This document shows positions 15,895 through 26,777 of a stretch of 64,000 bases of DNA, piece after piece. The notes under the pieces are model-generated. The model was not told where the DNA came from, searched no databases, and was given only the letters and a program-made list of their open reading frames with translations. This DNA comes from Craterilacuibacter sinensis (GTDB taxonomy: Bacteria; Pseudomonadota; Gammaproteobacteria; Burkholderiales; Chromobacteriaceae), in contig NZ_WSSB01000011.1 of the NCBI RefSeq assembly GCF_009831765.1, forward strand, positions 1 to 64,000. Reading direction: 5' to 3'. Every line of letters starts with the position of its first letter. The stretch's first letter is position 1. A program made the translations under genes and the position numbers.

Positions 15895-17139
15895 ATGCCT
15901 GTGCCCTTATCCCCTGTCTTGTTTACCAATGCCGCCAAACGCATGATCCAGTTGCGCTGGCTGATGCTGCTGGCTGCCGCCTTATTGCTGGGTCTGCTGT
16001 TCTGGCAAGGCGTAGTCCTGCCGTGGGGCTTGTGCATACAGGCGCTGGCGACGCTGGCACTCATCAATCTGGCGCTGGCGCATGGGCTTTTTACTGCGCT
16101 GCTTCATATACATGCGTTGGCCTTGGGTTTGCTGGCCGATGTATTGGTCCTGACTGAAATTCTGGCTTTGAGCGGCGGTGCGGCCAATCCGTTGGCCTCG
16201 CTCTATCTGCCGCCCATTCTGTTTGCTGCCTTATTGTTGCCCGCGCGTTTTGCCTGGGGTCTGGGTGGCCTGTCTTTGCTGGCTTATGGCGGGCTTTTTT
16301 TCTGGCACCTGCCATGGCCGGTGGCCGGTGGCGATGCGGCTTACGCCTTTACCCTGCATTTAGCCGGTATGTGGCTGACTTTTGCCCTGTCTGTCATGCT
16401 GATTGTCGGCGTGGTGTCGTGCCTGTCGCGCGAGCTGGCCGGGCGCGAGGCTGCGCTTGCGGCCGCGCGCGAGGCGCAATTGCGTAACGAGCAACTGGTG
16501 GCATTGGGCGTGCAGGCCGCCAGTGCCGCCCATACCCTGTCTACCCCGCTGGCGACGCTAAGCCTGCTGTCGGACGAGCTGTCGGACGCCTATGCCGATG
16601 ATCCCGAGCTGGCCGAAGATCTGCTGCTGATGCGCCAGCAACTGGCGCAGTGCCGCGAGGGCTTGTCCCGGCTGCGGCATGATGCCGAGCCGGCCAGCGA
16701 ATGCCTGCCCTTGTTCGATGCGCTGGCTACGCGCATTGCCGGCTGGCGTGCGCTGCGCCCCGATGTGGTCTTGAGCTGGCAAGGCAGGCATAGCGGCGGA
16801 CCTGCTCTCGCGCTGGATAACGGCTTCTGGGCCGCCTTGTTTAATTTGCTGAACAATGCGGCGGATGCCGGTGGCGGCAAAGTCGAGCTGGAGGTGGCCT
16901 TGGCGGCGGGGAGCTTGCAACTGACCATCATTAACCGGGAAGGCTGCCTGTCCGAGGCGCAACTGGAGCGTGCCGGCCTCGCCATGCTGCCTTCGGGCAA
17001 GACGGGCGGAATGGGGATCGGTGTGCTGTTGTCGCATGTGACCCTGTCGCGTCTGGGTGGCAGCCTGACGCTATGTAATGACCAGGCCGGCGGTGTGCGT
17101 GCCACGCTGCGCCTGCCTTTGATGGAGATGGCCGGGTGA
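15895..17139 (+). CDS. regB: Redox sensor histidine kinase, RegB/PrrB/RoxS family
   Basis: A 414-residue kinase with six N-terminal membrane helices. The second periplasmic loop holds GGAANPL (94-100), the quinone-sensing GGxxNPF motif with Leu in place of Phe. The H box is AAHTLSTPLATL (His213). Cys253 in AQCREGLSRL corresponds to the redox-active cysteine box of RegB. ATPase motifs LNNAADAGGG and GGMGIGVLLS follow. RegB senses the quinone pool and O2 and phosphorylates RegA. The ATG at 15895 is preferred because the earlier in-frame TTG at 15847 lies inside the palindrome. It overlaps the regulator gene by GTGA. Confidence 0.88.
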   Translation: MPVPLSPVLFTNAAKRMIQLRWLMLLAAALLLGLLFWQGVVLPWGLCIQALATLALINLALAHGLFTALLHIHALALGLLADVLVLTEILALSGGAANPLASLYLPPILFAALLLPARFAWGLGGLSLLAYGGLFFWHLPWPVAGGDAAYAFTLHLAGMWLTFALSVMLIVGVVSCLSRELAGREAALAAAREAQLRNEQLVALGVQAASAAHTLSTPLATLSLLSDELSDAYADDPELAEDLLLMRQQLAQCREGLSRLRHDAEPASECLPLFDALATRIAGWRALRPDVVLSWQGRHSGGPALALDNGFWAALFNLLNNAADAGGGKVELEVALAAGSLQLTIINREGCLSEAQLERAGLAMLPSGKTGGMGIGVLLSHVTLSRLGGSLTLCNDQAGGVRATLRLPLMEMAG

Positions 17140-17663
17140 GCGATTTTTTGCTGGTGGATGATGATGCGGCCTTCAGCCGCATGCTGATGCGCGTTTTGCT
17201 GCGGCGTGGCTTTAGCATTGCCTGTGCTGCGAATGGCAGCGATGCGTTGCAGCAGGCGATGCAGTTGCAGCCTGCGCGCATCGTGCTGGATTTGAATCTG
17301 GGCGGCGATTCCGGCCTTAAGCTATTGCCGCAACTGCGTGAGGCGGCGCCTGATGCCGCCATTGTCGTGCTGACCGGTTATGCCAGCATCGCCACTGCCG
17401 TTGAAGCCATCAAGCTGGGAGCGATACAGTATCTGGCCAAGCCGGCCGCAGTCGAGGCCATTCTGGCGGCCTTCGGCCAGCAGGCGGCAAACCCTGACCT
17501 TGCACTGGCCGAGATGCCGATGTCGCTGAAACGGATCAGCTGGGAGCATTTGCAGCGCGTGCTGGCCGAGCATGAAGGCAATGTTTCCGCGACGGCACGC
17601 TCGCTCAAGATGCACCGGCGCACCCTGCAGCGCATGCTGGCCAAGCGGCCGGTTGCCGGCTGA
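17136..17663 (+). CDS. regA: Redox response regulator, RegA/PrrA/RoxR family
   Basis: A compact 175-residue regulator. The receiver domain has acidic residues VDDD (8-10), phospho-acceptor Asp52 (VLDLNLGG), and Lys in YLAKPA; a proline linker precedes a Fis-type helix-turn-helix with the family signature WEHLQRVLAEHEGNVSATAR and MHRRTLQRMLAKR. RegA-family proteins bind GCGnC-type palindromes and control respiratory oxidases, copper handling and other redox genes. The start is GTG. The palindromes at 11057, 13467 and 15838 are its presumed sites. Confidence 0.92.
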   Translation: MSDFLLVDDDAAFSRMLMRVLLRRGFSIACAANGSDALQQAMQLQPARIVLDLNLGGDSGLKLLPQLREAAPDAAIVVLTGYASIATAVEAIKLGAIQYLAKPAAVEAILAAFGQQAANPDLALAEMPMSLKRISWEHLQRVLAEHEGNVSATARSLKMHRRTLQRMLAKRPVAG

Positions 17664-17765
17664 TTGGCGCAGATGCCACGCTGGCGGCATGGCTATATCA
17701 GCAAAACTTTAGCGACTGCATCAGAAAAAGTGATTGGAGTATTCATTCGGTTTCCGCCTTAATGT

Positions 17766-17785
17766 TGTTTGCATTGCAGCAAACA
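17766..17785. promoter_or_regulatory. Inverted repeat before the acyl-CoA ligase gene
   Basis: TGTTTGC-ATTGCA-GCAAACA, perfect 7-bp arms, 24 bp before the ligase ATG. It could be an operator for a TetR-type fatty-acid regulator (such sites are often GTTTG/CAAAC palindromes) or a 5' hairpin. No regulator gene of this type is in the window. Confidence 0.45.
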
Positions 17786-17808
17786 GAACTGATAGAGGGG
17801 AAAACAAG

Positions 17809-19434
<1,626 letters not shown>

Positions 19435-19593
19435 GTGCTATGTGCAAGCGAATATTCTTTCGTAATATATTGAAGATTTAGAACAATTACGTTAGAGTAA
19501 AGCTTCACACGGAAGCCTGATGGTTTTTTTGTGGTGTTAGCCCCTCGAAGCATCCGGCCGGTTCGCCGGCAAGATGTTTCTTCCTCGTGTTGG

Positions 19594-19625
19594 CCCCTGT
19601 CCTTATCCGGCAGGGGATTTTTTTT
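19594..19625 (+). terminator. Terminator after the acyl-CoA ligase gene
   Basis: CCCCTG (19594-19599) and CAGGGG (19611-19616) form the stem, followed by A and eight T residues. It lies 160 bp after the ligase stop. The rest of the 391-bp gap (19435-19825) holds AT-rich sequence, including CGTAAT/ATTACG arms at 19461 and 19486, and no gene I can support. Confidence 0.85.
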
Positions 19626-19825
19626 GCCCGCTGCATGTGGCAGGCCGGCATTTTCCCTGCGAATAGGCTCTGAGTTTTTATTTAAAAATCAGAGTATTTG
19701 ATATTGCAAATATATTAGCATATGATTGATTTCGGGTATTTGTTCTGAAAATGGCTTTGGCCGACTCCCCTGCCGCTCGTAAAACCGTGTACCTGGGGTC
19801 GTGGTAAAACTGCATAGAGAATCTG

Positions 19826-21703
19826 ATGAAATCATTGAAATCAAAACTTATGGCGCTAACCGCGCTATTCATGCTGTTGCTGACGCTGATACTGGTTTCG
19901 GTGGCATATACACAGATGCACAGTACCATCAACCAGAGTACCGATTTCGAGTTCGATGCCAGGGTCGATGGGCAGAGTAACTTTATCGAAAACTGGGTTG
20001 CCGACAAGAAAAGCCAGCTAAGCGCTCAGACGCAGACAATATTGCAGCCTGATGCCTTGCGCGGCCTGAAGCAGGGTGCGGCGGGAGGGGGCTTCGTTGT
20101 TAATTATGTCGGCTTCGCCGATGGGCGTTCGCTGTTTTCCGATGAATGGGTTGCGCCTGCCGATTACAGTATTACCAACCGCGACTGGTTCAAGCAGGCG
20201 CGCGCAGTCGGCAAGCCTATCGTCACCGCGCCTTATGTGGACGAGGCGAGCAAGAAACTGACCGTAACCATAGCCGTGCCCTTTAATACAGGCGGCCAGT
20301 TTGGCGGCGTGATCGCGGGTGACATCTTCGTTGACGGTCTGGTCAAGGCGGTCATCGGCGATAAGGTGCGCGGGGGGGGCTACAGCTTTATCGTCGATGG
20401 CGACGGCAAGCTGATTGCCCATCCACAAGCTGAACTGGTGCTCAAAGACATCAGGTCGGTCGCCCCCGAGCTGACTAAGGAACGCATCGTCGAAGTTGCT
20501 GCGGCAAACCAGGCTCAAGAGGCCGAGATCGGCGGGCAGGACATGCGCTATGCCATCCAGGCCATTGATGGTACCAACTGGTATGTCGGGGTGGCCGTGC
20601 CGCTGGCGGTGACGGAAGCGCCATTGGATGATCTGCTGGTCAGCGTCACCGGTTTTGCCGTACTGGCTTTGCTGCTGATGGTGCCGCTGGCTTCAGGGCT
20701 GGTCGGGCGCATGCTCGCAGGTTTGGGTGGCCTCAAGGACGCGATGGTGGAAATCTCGCAGGGCGATGCCGACCTGACACTGACGCTGCCGGTACATGGG
20801 CAGGATGAAATTGCCCAGACTGCTGCCGCTTTCAATGCCTTTATTCTGCGCCTGAACCAGCTGTTTGGCGGCTTGCGCCAGAATGCCACCACGGTGGTGG
20901 GTGGTGTCGGGGAGGCCAGCGGCCTGGTCGGCAAAGTGGCGGTGAGTTCGCGCGAACTGTCCGATGTCTCCAGTGCCAATGCCGCGACGCTGGAGCAGAT
21001 CACGGTCAGCATCACCCATATTGCCGATAATGCCGGCGAGGCGGATAGCTTGCTGTGCGAAACGCGTAACGAGCTGGAAAACAGCGCCCAGAGCATGGAG
21101 CGCCTGTCCGGCGGCATGGAAGGCACGGTGGCTTCGGTGCGGGCACTGGAAACCATGCTGGCATCGCTCAATACCCGCTCGCAGGATATTTCCGGCATTA
21201 CCCATGTGATACGCGATATCGCAGACCAGACCAATCTGCTGGCACTGAATGCCGCGATCGAGGCGGCGCGTGCAGGCGAGCAGGGACGGGGTTTTGCCGT
21301 GGTGGCGGATGAGGTACGCAAGCTGGCGGAGCGCACCACGCAGGCCACGCAGGAAATTGCCACGATGGTCGGCGCCATTCGCAGCGAAACGGCACAGGCG
21401 GTGGGCGACGTCAATAAGACGGTAGATGCGGTGGAAAACGGGGTCAGCGTGACCCGCGAGGCGGTCGGGCAGATTGGCAAGATCCGCCTGTCGATGAGTG
21501 GTGTCGTCGACAAGATGAAAGAAATCAGCCATTCGACCAGCGAGCAGCAGCATGCGACCACCCTGATCGCGCAAAGCACCGAGCAGATCAACGGCCGTGT
21601 ACTGGAGAATGATGCGGTACTGCAGGATGTCAGCGCCACCTTGCAGGGCCTGAATAGCACCGCCGGCAAGATGGATGCCGAATTTGGCCGCTTTAAACTG
21701 TAA
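19826..21703 (+). CDS. Methyl-accepting chemotaxis protein with Cache sensor
   Basis: A 625-residue transmembrane chemoreceptor: TM1 (about 10-30), a double-Cache periplasmic domain (about 35-275, with [20 protein letters not shown] and VAPY), TM2 (about 277-297), HAMP, then a methyl-accepting helical hairpin. The tip is near 463-505 ([19 protein letters not shown]). Cache receptors of this kind often bind amino acids, organic acids or polyamines. It has no pentapeptide tail for CheR docking. It is close in sequence to the receptor at 23466, suggesting duplication. It converges with the DUF389 gene, 3 bp from its stop. Confidence 0.92.
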   Translation: MKSLKSKLMALTALFMLLLTLILVSVAYTQMHSTINQSTDFEFDARVDGQSNFIENWVADKKSQLSAQTQTILQPDALRGLKQGAAGGGFVVNYVGFADGRSLFSDEWVAPADYSITNRDWFKQARAVGKPIVTAPYVDEASKKLTVTIAVPFNTGGQFGGVIAGDIFVDGLVKAVIGDKVRGGGYSFIVDGDGKLIAHPQAELVLKDIRSVAPELTKERIVEVAAANQAQEAEIGGQDMRYAIQAIDGTNWYVGVAVPLAVTEAPLDDLLVSVTGFAVLALLLMVPLASGLVGRMLAGLGGLKDAMVEISQGDADLTLTLPVHGQDEIAQTAAAFNAFILRLNQLFGGLRQNATTVVGGVGEASGLVGKVAVSSRELSDVSSANAATLEQITVSITHIADNAGEADSLLCETRNELENSAQSMERLSGGMEGTVASVRALETMLASLNTRSQDISGITHVIRDIADQTNLLALNAAIEAARAGEQGRGFAVVADEVRKLAERTTQATQEIATMVGAIRSETAQAVGDVNKTVDAVENGVSVTREAVGQIGKIRLSMSGVVDKMKEISHSTSEQQHATTLIAQSTEQINGRVLENDAVLQDVSATLQGLNSTAGKMDAEFGRFKL

Positions 21704-21706
21704 GCC

Positions 21707-23311
21707 TTACGGGCCGGTCGGCCCCAGCGTCAGGTAAACGCTGCGCAGGGCTGCTTTCCCTTGTTCGCGTTCGATCACCGCCTGCCCCGCCATGGGGTAG
21801 GCGGTTTGTTTTTGGCTGTCGATATCGTGGCGTTGCAGCGCCGTGGCTATGGTGGCCACGCGGGCTTGTGCCAGTGCGCGCGTGCCGCGGCCATCTTCGT
21901 TCAGGCTGGCATGGCCGGTGAGTACGACTCGGGCGATGCCCCAGCGTTTGAGTGCCCAGGCGCTGCTGACCAGTGTCCGGCTGGATTCTGCGTTCAGCTC
22001 GGCACTATTTTCGGCAAAATTCTGTACCGGTAGCGGCATCGGTGGCGGAATGATCTGTAGCTGCCAGCCGCTGAGCCGGGCACTGAGCGTGATCTCGGCA
22101 TTTTGCAAATCTGCCAGTGATAGCCCGCCCGCCGGGGCGATATAGGCGCTGATTTCCCGGGTATTTTCGTCGATAAACAGCTGGCCTATGCGCGCGGGGA
22201 TGCCGGCAATAATGGTGTTCCTGATGGCCAGCGGTGCCTTGCGGCTGTCCATTTGCTGTTGCTGACTCTGTGCCAGCTTGCCCAGTTGTGCGCTGATGCG
22301 CCGATCCAGATCCAGCGCATTGGTGTTGGCGACAATCTGGTCCAGCGTCAGCCGGCTATCCTTGCCGAAGCGCGCATCGAGCAGGGTATTCAGTTTTTGT
22401 TCCAGACCGGCATCAAAACTGCGTGTCAGCACCACCAGATTGACTTCGGCCCCCTGCTTGCCCGGTGGCGACAGCACCTTGAGCTGCTGGATGGTGTCGC
22501 TGGCCGGCAGTGCACTATTGACCGTATCTTGCACCTGCTTGGATAAAATGGCCTGGCTGACCGAGCTGTTCAGTGTCTTGACCAGCGGAATGGACAGCAG
22601 TGCCAGCACGAACAGCGCGACGCCGCCACGCCATGCCAGCGCCTTGCCGCTGGGCCATTTGCCCAGCCCATACCACAGCGACACACCCGTCACCGAGAAG
22701 GCGATCGCCAGCATATTGGTCAGAAACAGCAAAAACGCGCCGGAGAAAATGTCCCACGAGGCATTGGCCCAGCCGTAGCCGCTGGTTGCCAGCGGCGGCA
22801 TCAGCGCGGTGGCAATCGCCACGCCGGCAAAGGTGCCGCCTTGCTGGCGGATGATGGCAAAGCCGGCGACCATTCCCGAGAAGACGGCCACCAGCAGGTC
22901 GAAGAAGTTGGGATTGGTGCGCGCGAGGATCTGCGCGGTGGGCGGAATAAAAGGCGAGAAATTGACGATGGTGTAGCTGGTCACCAGTGCCGCCACCACG
23001 CCAAAGCCCAGTGCCAGCGCCGCCTGCTTGCCGTAGGCCAGATTGGTCTTGGCGATCGAATAGCCCAGCAGGTTGATCGGCCCCATCAAAGGCGCGATCA
23101 GCATCGCGCCTATCACTACCGCGGCCGAGTCCAGTAACAGGCCCAGCGTGGCAATGGCGCAGGAAATGAACACCAGAAAGATATAGGCCGGGGTCAGCAG
23201 GCCGTTTTCGACCATACTGCGATCGACCTCGGCCTGATCCACATGCTGCTGGCGCCGGTTCCACCATTCCCCGACGATGATCTCGGCCAGGCTGCGCGTT
23301 GCCATGCTCAT
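21707..23311 (-). CDS. DUF389 membrane protein fused to an OmpA-like domain
   Basis: A 534-residue inner-membrane protein. Residues 40-250 hold a DUF389 domain with about six helices and GAMLIAPLMGPI, FSGMVAGFAIIRQQGGTFAGVAIATALMPPL-type segments. A periplasmic region (about 255-430) follows, ending in a C-terminal OmpA-like part (FAENSAELNAESSRTL, VVLTGHASLNEDGRGT, ALAQARV) of the peptidoglycan-binding kind. DUF389 function is unknown. The fusion would anchor the membrane domain to the cell wall. Two ATGs (23311, 23305) are possible. It lies between two related chemoreceptor genes. Confidence 0.8.
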   Translation of the reverse strand: MSMATRSLAEIIVGEWWNRRQQHVDQAEVDRSMVENGLLTPAYIFLVFISCAIATLGLLLDSAAVVIGAMLIAPLMGPINLLGYSIAKTNLAYGKQAALALGFGVVAALVTSYTIVNFSPFIPPTAQILARTNPNFFDLLVAVFSGMVAGFAIIRQQGGTFAGVAIATALMPPLATSGYGWANASWDIFSGAFLLFLTNMLAIAFSVTGVSLWYGLGKWPSGKALAWRGGVALFVLALLSIPLVKTLNSSVSQAILSKQVQDTVNSALPASDTIQQLKVLSPPGKQGAEVNLVVLTRSFDAGLEQKLNTLLDARFGKDSRLTLDQIVANTNALDLDRRISAQLGKLAQSQQQQMDSRKAPLAIRNTIIAGIPARIGQLFIDENTREISAYIAPAGGLSLADLQNAEITLSARLSGWQLQIIPPPMPLPVQNFAENSAELNAESSRTLVSSAWALKRWGIARVVLTGHASLNEDGRGTRALAQARVATIATALQRHDIDSQKQTAYPMAGQAVIEREQGKAALRSVYLTLGPTGP

Positions 23312-23465
23312 TCCTATCTATTGGTTTCAGGCATTTATTGTGGATCAAGTGTGATGGCACTTCCAGTTTTGCTTATACGTCATTTTTATTGCCTGATATG
23401 TATATCAAATACATAATCCGCAGCAAGCGTCCGGCTCGAGGCGCCAACAACTAAAGGGGAGCTCC

Positions 23466-25355
23466 ATGCGTTCACTCAAGGCGCGAATCATAGGCTTTAA
23501 TGCCTTGCTGCTGGCAGGATTTGCCGTGCTGCTGTTTGCCATCGTTTTTGTCCAGGTCCGTACCATGGCGTTGCAAGGTATTGCCAGTGAACAGAACACC
23601 ACGCTCAAGGGGCAGTCTATCCTGATTGGCGACTGGGCCCGGGACAAGCAGAGCGTGCTCAAGGGGCGCTCGCAGCGCTTCGACAATGAAATCAATATGC
23701 TGGGCCGTGATCCGCAGTGGTTCCTGACGCAGGGCATGCAGGAGGGGCGCTTTATCGATCTGTATGCCGGTTTTTCCGATAACAAGGCGCTGTTCGCTTC
23801 GGGCTGGATGCCACCTGCCGACTACTCCGTCACCAGCCGGGCCTGGTATCAGCAGGCCGTGGCAGCGGGAAAACTGGTGATGACCGATCCCTATATCGAC
23901 GCCGACACCAAGGCTATCGTGCTCACGGTGGCCATTCCCTTGCCGGGCAGCAATGGCGGCGTGCTGGCCGGCGATATTTCGATGACCGAACTGACGCGCA
24001 CGCTGGCGACCCTGCCGGTAGGCGGCAATGGTTACAGCCTGCTGGTGGACAGCAAGGGCAAACTGATCTCGGCTCCGGACAAGACGCTGGTGACCCAGCC
24101 GCTGACAACACTGGTGCCGGCGCTGGACAATGCCGCGATGCAGGCCGCCAGCGGCAGCCATGAACTGGTGGAGGTCGAGGTCGGCGGCAAGGCCATGCTA
24201 GCTTCGGTGACGCGGCTGGAAGCGCTGAACTGGAGCATTGTTGTGCTGAGCGAGAAGTCGCTGGTGCTGGCGCCGCTAAACAAGCTGCTGTTGACACTGG
24301 GGGCTTTCACACTGGGGGCTTTCCTGTTGATGCTGCCGCTGTCAGGTCTGGTGCAGGGGCGGATGCTGGCCGGGCTGACACGCTTGCGCGATGCGATGGT
24401 CGGGATGGCCAGTGGCGAGGCGGATTTGACACGCAAGCTGGCGGTGGATGGCAATGACGAGATCAGCCAGACAGCGCAGGCCTTTAATCGTTTTACCGGG
24501 CAACTGGGCGAGCTGTTTTCCCAGTTGCGTGCAGAGGCCGCACAGGTGGTCGGCGGCGTGGCGGATGCCAGTCACCGGGTGGGCGAAGTGGCGACCGGTG
24601 CCAGCCAGATGGCCGAAGTTTCGACAGCCAACGCCGCCACGCTGGAGCAACTGGGTGTGAGCATTTCGCAGATCGCCGACGGTGCAGGTCAGGCCGACTT
24701 GCTGGTGAAGGCGACCGGACAGGAGCTGGAGTCCTGTGCCGACGGCATTCATGCGCTGTCGGACGATATGGAAAATACGCTGGGTTCGGTACGCAGTCTG
24801 GAGGCCATGCTGGCCGGGCTGGACCGGCGCTCGCAGGAGATTTCCGGCATTACCGGCGTGATTCGCGATATCGCTGACCAGACCAATCTGTTGGCGCTGA
24901 ACGCTGCGATCGAGGCGGCGCGTGCCGGCGAACAGGGGCGCGGCTTTGCGGTGGTGGCGGACGAGGTGCGCAAGCTGGCCGAGCGCACCGCCAGTGCCAC
25001 TCAGGAAATCAGCAGCAAGGTCGGCGCTATCCGTGACGAGGCGAGACGTGCGGTCGATGATGTGCAAGGTACGCTCAGCGTGGTCGATCAGAGTTCAGCG
25101 CGCACCGAAGAAGCCGCCGCGCGTATCCAGAGTGTACGTGACTCCATGCGGCAGGTATTGCAGCGCATGAGCGAGATCTCCAGCTCGACCAGCGAGCAGC
25201 ATCAGGCGTCCGGTGCGATTGCGCAGAGTACTGAAGCAATCAATAACCGCATTGTGGCCAACGAGGATGCCTTGCAGGATGTGAACGCGACCCTGTCGCG
25301 GCTCTCCTCTCTGGCCGGGCAGATGGACAGCCGTTTCGGCAAATTCAGGGTCTAG
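23466..25355 (+). CDS. Methyl-accepting chemotaxis protein with Cache sensor (paralogue)
   Basis: A 629-residue receptor: TM1 (about 10-30), double-Cache domain with [20 protein letters not shown] and [13 protein letters not shown]2 (about 275-297, with a short [11 protein letters not shown] repeat), HAMP and signalling domain. The tip ([20 protein letters not shown]) lies near 463. Architecture and many residues match the receptor at 19826, so the pair is a duplication with changed ligand domain. GGGGAG precedes the ATG. It ends 30 bp before the convergent FAD oxidase gene, with a shared hairpin between them. Confidence 0.92.
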   Translation: MRSLKARIIGFNALLLAGFAVLLFAIVFVQVRTMALQGIASEQNTTLKGQSILIGDWARDKQSVLKGRSQRFDNEINMLGRDPQWFLTQGMQEGRFIDLYAGFSDNKALFASGWMPPADYSVTSRAWYQQAVAAGKLVMTDPYIDADTKAIVLTVAIPLPGSNGGVLAGDISMTELTRTLATLPVGGNGYSLLVDSKGKLISAPDKTLVTQPLTTLVPALDNAAMQAASGSHELVEVEVGGKAMLASVTRLEALNWSIVVLSEKSLVLAPLNKLLLTLGAFTLGAFLLMLPLSGLVQGRMLAGLTRLRDAMVGMASGEADLTRKLAVDGNDEISQTAQAFNRFTGQLGELFSQLRAEAAQVVGGVADASHRVGEVATGASQMAEVSTANAATLEQLGVSISQIADGAGQADLLVKATGQELESCADGIHALSDDMENTLGSVRSLEAMLAGLDRRSQEISGITGVIRDIADQTNLLALNAAIEAARAGEQGRGFAVVADEVRKLAERTASATQEISSKVGAIRDEARRAVDDVQGTLSVVDQSSARTEEAAARIQSVRDSMRQVLQRMSEISSSTSEQHQASGAIAQSTEAINNRIVANEDALQDVNATLSRLSSLAGQMDSRFGKFRV

Positions 25356-25360
25356 CATTC

Positions 25361-25380
25361 AGGCGGGCGTTTGCCCGCCT
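25361..25380. terminator. Hairpin between convergent genes
   Basis: AGGCGGGC, loop GTTT, GCCCGCCT: a perfect 8-bp stem between the chemoreceptor stop and the FAD oxidase stop. It has no T-run on either strand, so it may act as an mRNA 3'-end stabiliser or a rho-assisted terminator. Confidence 0.55.
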
Positions 25381-25385
25381 ACCGG

Positions 25386-26777
25386 CTAGATCTGGCTTAG
25401 CCACTTGCCCGGGTTCATCAGCCCTTGCGGGTCCAGCGCCTGTTTCATGCTGCGCATGATAGAGAGCGCCACCGGGTCCTTGTAGCGCGCGAGCCAAGCC
25501 CCCTTGAGCTGGCCGACGCCGTGTTCGGCGGCAAGCGTGCCGCCGTAGTGTGCAACCTGATCGTAGACGATGGCATTAACCGCAGCTTCGTCATCGAACA
25601 GGGCCGCGTTATCCGTGCGGGTATGGCTGACGTTGTAATGCAGGTTGCCGTCGCCGGCATGGCCGAACACCATGATGCGGCAGCCGGGAAAGGCCGCCTG
25701 CAGGGCATCGCCGCAAGCAGCGATAAAGGCGGCAATGGCGGAGCTGGGTACACCGATATCGTGCTTGATGCTGGCGCCTTCTTTTTTCTGCGTTTCCGAC
25801 ATGTCTTCGCGCAACTGCCACAGCTTCAGGCGCTCCGCCTCGCTTTGCGCGATTACGCCATCCACCATCTGCTGCTCTGCCAGCCACATCGTCAGGCGCT
25901 CGCCCAGTTCGGCGCTATCGCCGGCATCCGACAGTTCGATCAGCAAGGCCCACGGCGCGATAAACGGCAGCCGCCCCGCTTGATGCTTGTCCAGCAGGCG
26001 CTGGCACGGCTCGGACAGGATCTCGAAACTGGTCAGGCGGTCGCCGAACGCCTGCCTGAGCGCCCCCAGCCAGTGAATGGCGGTGTCGGCGCTATCGACC
26101 CCGATCCAGGCGGTGGCGCTGGCATCAGGCAGGGGGAACAGCTTGAGGGTGGCGGCGGTGATGATGCCCAGCTGCCCTTCGGCGCCGATAAACAGCTGCT
26201 TCACATCCAGCCCGCTGCTGTCTTTTCTGAGGCCTGACAGCGCATGCAATACCCGCCCGTCAGCCAGTACCACTTCCAGTCCCAGACACAGTTCGCGCAT
26301 GGTGCCGTAGCGCAGCACGGCCAGACCGCCGGCGTTGGTCGAGAGATTGCCGCCGATCTGGCAGCTGCCCTCGGATGCCAGCGACAGCGGAAACAGGCGG
26401 CTGGCCTCGCGCGCCGCCGTCTGGACAGATGCCAGCGTAGCGCCGGCTTCGACCGTGATCGAATTATTGGCGCAGTCGATGTCGCGTATCCCTTGCATGC
26501 GTGCAAGCGACAGCACCAGTTGCAGGCCGGACGTATCCGGCGTGGCCGCGCCGCAGGTCGAGGTATTGCCGCCTTGCGGCACGATGGCGATATGGCGTGC
26601 GGCGCACAGCCTGACCAGCGCGGCGACTTCGGCGGTGGAGGCCGGTGCAACGACGGCCACGCAACGGCCGTGATAACGGCCGCGCCAGTCGGTGAGATAG
26701 GGGGCGGTGTCGCCGTCCTGGGTCAGGACATGGGTCGGGCCGACGATTTCGGCCAGGCGGTGAATCAAGTCGTTCAT
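25386..26777 (-). CDS. FAD-linked oxidase (D-lactate / 2-hydroxyacid dehydrogenase type)
   Basis: A 463-residue flavoprotein of the FAD_binding_4 / GlcD family. FAD contacts are in VAPASTAEVAALVRL, PQGGNTSTCGA and GGNLSTNAGGLAVLRYGTMR; the C-terminal FAD-oxidase domain has FGHAGDGNLHYNVSH and EHGVGQLKG, with metal/substrate His residues. Such enzymes oxidise D-lactate, D-2-hydroxyglutarate or similar acids and pass electrons to quinone or a flavoprotein. It overlaps by 4 bp the gene for a sodium:solute symporter, so the two likely import and oxidise the same acid. Exact substrate undecided. Confidence 0.88.
   Translation of the reverse strand: MNDLIHRLAEIVGPTHVLTQDGDTAPYLTDWRGRYHGRCVAVVAPASTAEVAALVRLCAARHIAIVPQGGNTSTCGAATPDTSGLQLVLSLARMQGIRDIDCANNSITVEAGATLASVQTAAREASRLFPLSLASEGSCQIGGNLSTNAGGLAVLRYGTMRELCLGLEVVLADGRVLHALSGLRKDSSGLDVKQLFIGAEGQLGIITAATLKLFPLPDASATAWIGVDSADTAIHWLGALRQAFGDRLTSFEILSEPCQRLLDKHQAGRLPFIAPWALLIELSDAGDSAELGERLTMWLAEQQMVDGVIAQSEAERLKLWQLREDMSETQKKEGASIKHDIGVPSSAIAAFIAACGDALQAAFPGCRIMVFGHAGDGNLHYNVSHTRTDNAALFDDEAAVNAIVYDQVAHYGGTLAAEHGVGQLKGAWLARYKDPVALSIMRSMKQALDPQGLMNPGKWLSQI

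Noticed and set aside
23330-23348. A second FNR-like half site upstream of the DUF389 gene
   Set aside because: Only one half (ATCAA) matches; the other is TTATT, too weak to claim.
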